From Sphingobacteriales bacterium (GTDB lineage Bacteria > Bacteroidota > Bacteroidia > Chitinophagales > UBA2359), in assembly GCA_016711295.1 (NCBI GenBank), contig JADJTE010000015.1, forward strand, positions 114,739-178,738: a stretch of DNA of 64,000 bases, read 5' to 3'. The position numbers and the translations under genes were made by a program. Shown here piece after piece: positions 61,266 through 64,000 of the stretch (positions are counted from its first letter, which is position 1; each line of letters begins with the position of its first letter). The notes under the pieces are model-generated. The model saw nothing but the letters and a program-made list of their open reading frames with translations, did not search any database and was not told where the DNA came from.

Positions 61266-61508
61266 TTATTTTAACAAATGGTTCGCCCAGCATGACTTTG
61301 GGGCTATTAATGAAGTTAAAAAATGAAGAAAAATGGCACTTATAATAGAAACGATACTCGCAAACATTAAATAGGTACTAGTTGGGCGGAACAGTATTTT
61401 TATGTCATGTACAGTTAAATGCCTATTATCTGACATAATAATACAAAAATAAACAAAATAAAATAATATTGAGTATATTGCCACGTGCTTAATATTAAAT
61501 AACCGCAT
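61266..61508 (-). CDS. Small membrane protein after the interrupted lipoprotein
   Basis: An 80-residue protein starting MRLFNIKHVAIYSILFYFVY with about two hydrophobic helices (second: LMFASIVSIISAIFLHFLTS). I use the ATG at 61508, two bases after the stop of the interrupted gene. It parallels the 58581-58868 gene in position but I see no clear sequence identity. Confidence 0.5.
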   Translation of the reverse strand: MRLFNIKHVAIYSILFYFVYFCIIMSDNRHLTVHDIKILFRPTSTYLMFASIVSIISAIFLHFLTSLIAPKSCWANHLLK

Positions 61509-61895
61509 TTTTAATAATGTCTGCTTAGTTTTAAATATGATAATAAATCGCCACTGTAATATCCATACGCCCAAATGCTAATACCAACAATAAATCGCCG
61601 TTTGCCATTTGATACTTGTGTTCCTATATTACCTCCATAAGCCGAGATAAGTGCGTTTTTAAGACCTATGCTAGTGCAATACCAGCGGTCAACACCAGTA
61701 TGGTCATACCATATTTTGTTATCACAAATCCAGTCACTTGAAGAATTAGCCACATCCGTTATTTGGTAAGCACCGTAAAAGTGGTTTGTGCTTTTATATG
61801 TTGAGATGTAAGGAAATGATTCAATGGTACAGGAATTCGTTTTGGCTGTCTTGCTGAAAGATCTGTCCCAATTGAAAAAATTTTCGGTATCTACT

Positions 61896-63451
61896 GAAAA
61901 CTCTACAGATTTTCATTGCGTTATAATTATCCTGACATAAATATATTTTCTGCATACAATATGTGTTCTTCTGTTATTGCTCCTTCGTCTATAAGTTTTT
62001 TGATTTCGATGTAGGCAATCAACATGGCAATTCCTTTTAGAATAAAGTGCGGGCTTACTTTTCCTTTTCCGTTAGCAATTTTTGCTAGCCACTGAATACC
62101 TTCATCTTGGACAAGGTCGTCTTTTATTTCGTAAAAATACCCTGCTACAAAATAGACAAGACTTAACAAGTGCTTCATCGTTAGCCAATCATTCACTCTT
62201 GGTGCTCCACTGAAACTCATCTTTACAGAACTTGAAAACCGACTCTATCGCCATTCGTTGCATATACATTTCCCAAATTAGTTTTGCCATTTCTAAGCCA
62301 GTAATAGTCAGACTTGTGAGCAGTAACATGTCATCGCTGAATATCTTTTTCCATTACTTTGATAAAATGTAACCCTCAAAACCGAATAGATATTGCCGTT
62401 TATTTCTACTGTGTTCCACTCAAAAACGCCTTTGACGTTTTTATAGGTCTTTTTTTTGAAGCTAATGCGGTCATACATCACTTCGTCACCTTTCCAAAAG
62501 CGTTGATTTTTTAATTTTAGGCATCTTTCTATTCCTTTTTCGTCTATATACATCTCGTTGCTGTTTCGGCTGGCTTTGCAACGGATAATAAAATCGTGCC
62601 CTAATGCTGTTTCTAACTCAAACAATTCTACATCATCAAAACCTCTATCAAAATATCTACAACTGATATATCGGGGTCTATCGATTTAATATGCGCCGAA
62701 ACCAAGCGCACTTGTGCAAATACGATGTCTTTTTTGGTGGTGGCTCTCGCCAGCGTCATCATAAGCCGCTATGGCGGCTCGCCGCTGAGGGTCTTTAATC
62801 TGTCCTGTTTCATAAGCCTTTCGTTCTTCTTTGCTTACGTAGCTATCAACGCCGTTGCTGAAAGGAGTGCAAGCAAGCAGCCGAACTTCCCGACCTCCAA
62901 CATCAACAGCTCTCGTAGCAAAGGTATTGTAGCCATTAACAACGGCATTGTCTAAGGACTGAACCTTGCCCAAACCATCTAAAACACGGCTCTCGGGCTT
63001 GCGGATAGGGCTGCAATCATGAACGATAGATACCACTTTTTGCCCTTTAAAAAGGGAATGGCATTCTGCAAAAGGCTGATATTGAGCTTATCCGTATCAA
63101 CAACGGTATTCAAATCTCCGCTTAACATACGACAAACATTAACATATTCCGATTTATTTTCATAAAGGCTGTAAAGATTGCTACCGCCCTTGGCGACCAT
63201 CTTGTCTATTAGCTTTTTAAGGTTATCGCGAACTTGCTTTTGTGCTAAACGACAATAAAGGCAAAAGGTATTGCTTCAACTTACACATCTATGTAACTTG
63301 TTTGATGAAAAATGACGCTAAAATAGCTGTTATGCACCAAACAAACAACAAAGCGAATAAAAATTAATGCAATAACGATAGTAATAAAATCAAAACATAT
63401 CTTACATGAACAAAATAAAAAATCCCTAAATTGAAATCTGTAGAGTTTTCA
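61896..63451 (-). mobile_element. IS4-like element with 9-bp target duplication
   Basis: About 1556 bp. The ends TGAAAACTCTACAGATTT and AAATCTGTAGAGTTTTCA are a perfect 18-bp inverted repeat. GGTATCTAC flanks both sides (61887-61895 and 63452-63460), a length typical of IS4-type elements. It lies in a lipoprotein gene. Confidence 0.85.
61927..63279 (-). CDS. IS4-superfamily transposase (many apparent frameshifts)
   Basis: Fragments in order: DNLKKLIDKMVAKGGSNLYS, then SIVHDCSPIRKPESRVLDGL (first Asp), RGFDDVELFELETALGHDFI (second Asp), then YMQRMAIESVFKFCK with the Y-(2)-R-(3)-E-(6)-K signature and the end ITEEHILYAENIFMSG. A full protein would be about 450 residues. The start is probably the TTG at 63279, but this is weak. 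Confidence 0.65.
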
Positions 63452-63867
63452 GGTATCTACCAAATCAGTTATTATTTGTCGCTGTTCAGGCGATAAATCC
63501 CAAAAAGATACATTGTACTTCTTAACTGACTGCTTATTCATTTCTTTACAAAGCAGTTCTGTCTTTGGCAGTAACTGTTTTTCCAAGCTCATATCTAAGC
63601 CTGCTGTTTCACAATTTGTAATGCTTTTTCTGCGCAGAATGGAATAGAGTTGCTCTTTTCGTGTAGGCGTAAGTGCTGCTAATTCATTTTCTACGGATGT
63701 TACTTGCAAAGGTGTTAATGTCTCGTCATTGAGTTTCTCTGCCAACTGCCATAGTGAAGTATCCTCTTCCGCTAGTACTATTAAAGGTATAGTGTCTTTA
63801 CAAGATACCAATAATAACAAAATACCAACTATTAAAAAAATATTTTTCATGATTGAAAATAATTAAA

Positions 63868-64000
63868 TGTTGCCTACTCTCAGTTCCATTTTCGGCGACC
63901 TGTGCCAAGTTCGTATATTCAAAGGCGGTTCGCTCCTGATGAAACCCCGCCGGCTGCCGTTCTGCGTTTCCTTTCCCTATTTTACGCGCGTCTGATTGGG
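63868..64000 (-). repeat. Composite repeat C6, leader of the 63850 lipoprotein, running off the edge
   Basis: The same leader as C5 (CGAACCGCCTTTGAATATAC then CGCAGAA, then CAATCAGACGCGCGTAAAAT at the edge). The hairpin and units lie beyond the window. It begins 17 bp before the start codon at 63850. Confidence 0.75.

Larger units (their letters stand above)
61511..63850 (-). pseudogene. Lipoprotein interrupted by an IS4-like element
   Basis: The signal MKNIFLIVGILLLLVSCKDT has the lipobox at residue 17. The first 133 residues reach ITDLVDT, then the IS4-like element follows. After it, VDTENFFNWDRSFSKTAKTN continues in the same frame to DLLSYLKLSRHY (61511). Removing the element and one copy of its GGTATCTAC duplication restores an unbroken gene of about 260 residues. 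No family is recognised. Confidence 0.75.

Noticed and set aside
39382..64000. Integron-like cassette array with attC hairpins
   Set aside because: One hairpin per gene recalls an integron, but the RYYYAAC / GTTRRRY cores are absent, there is no integrase in view, and the long unit arrays do not fit attC sites.
1..64000. tRNA or rRNA genes
   Set aside because: I saw no cloverleaf-like run or rRNA segment by eye; a tRNA search program would be needed to exclude them.

Overview
The window looks like a chromosomal segment of a Bacteroidota bacterium. The evidence is: secreted proteins ending in type IX secretion (T9SS) sorting domains of both type A and type B; many lipoproteins with short Bacteroidota-style lipoboxes; promoters of the TTTG / TAnnTTTG kind; and a DUF6046/DUF935/Mu-F-like phage module of the sort found in this phylum. 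I cannot place it below phylum with confidence.

Region by region. (1) 1-13.8 kb is a core segment with ordinary genes: the start of a secreted protein leaving the left edge, NADP-type isocitrate dehydrogenase, a WD40 protein, an RsmB-like rRNA methyltransferase overlapping a Pif1/RecD-like helicase, methylmalonyl-CoA epimerase with a conserved partner, an MmcQ/YjbR protein, a lipoprotein, a UDP-sugar dehydrogenase, a DsbD-N-domain protein and a UbiA prenyltransferase. Its intergenic spaces are full of dispersed palindromic repeats and small MITEs. (2) 14.1-37.1 kb is a Mu-like contractile-tailed prophage remnant. It is split into two divergent operons that fire from twin Bacteroidota promoters at about 27.84-27.97 kb. 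The leftward operon runs protease/scaffold, TIR-like protein, capsid, sheath, tube, tail chaperone, DUF6046 and LysM proteins, repeat-rich fibre, hub, spike-gp25, J, I and fibre. The rightward operon runs terminase small and large, gp36, a portal-Mu F-nuclease fusion, tape measure, gpG and small genes. I see no integrase, transposase A/B, repressor or lysis gene. (3) 37.1-64 kb is an accessory island of exported proteins (metalloproteases, a serine protease, T9SS adhesin-like proteins and several lipoproteins, some paired with small membrane proteins), riddled with insertion sequences: IS630, two IS4-like copies, IS1634-like, IS701-like and a further IS4-like element.

The most striking unexplained structure is in the island. 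A composite repeat, made of an array of roughly 68-90 bp units next to a long imperfect hairpin of about 120 bp, lies directly upstream of exported-protein genes and points towards them each time. It occurs at least six times in 25 kb.

A caution applies throughout. Many genes, core genes included, carry single-base frameshifts at short homopolymers, and a few carry in-frame stops made by one transition. Where two copies of a sequence exist, one is often intact and the other differs only by a homopolymer length. This looks more like uncorrected long-read error than real decay. I therefore describe such genes as full-length CDSs with apparent frameshifts, and call pseudogene only where insertions or truncation are clear.
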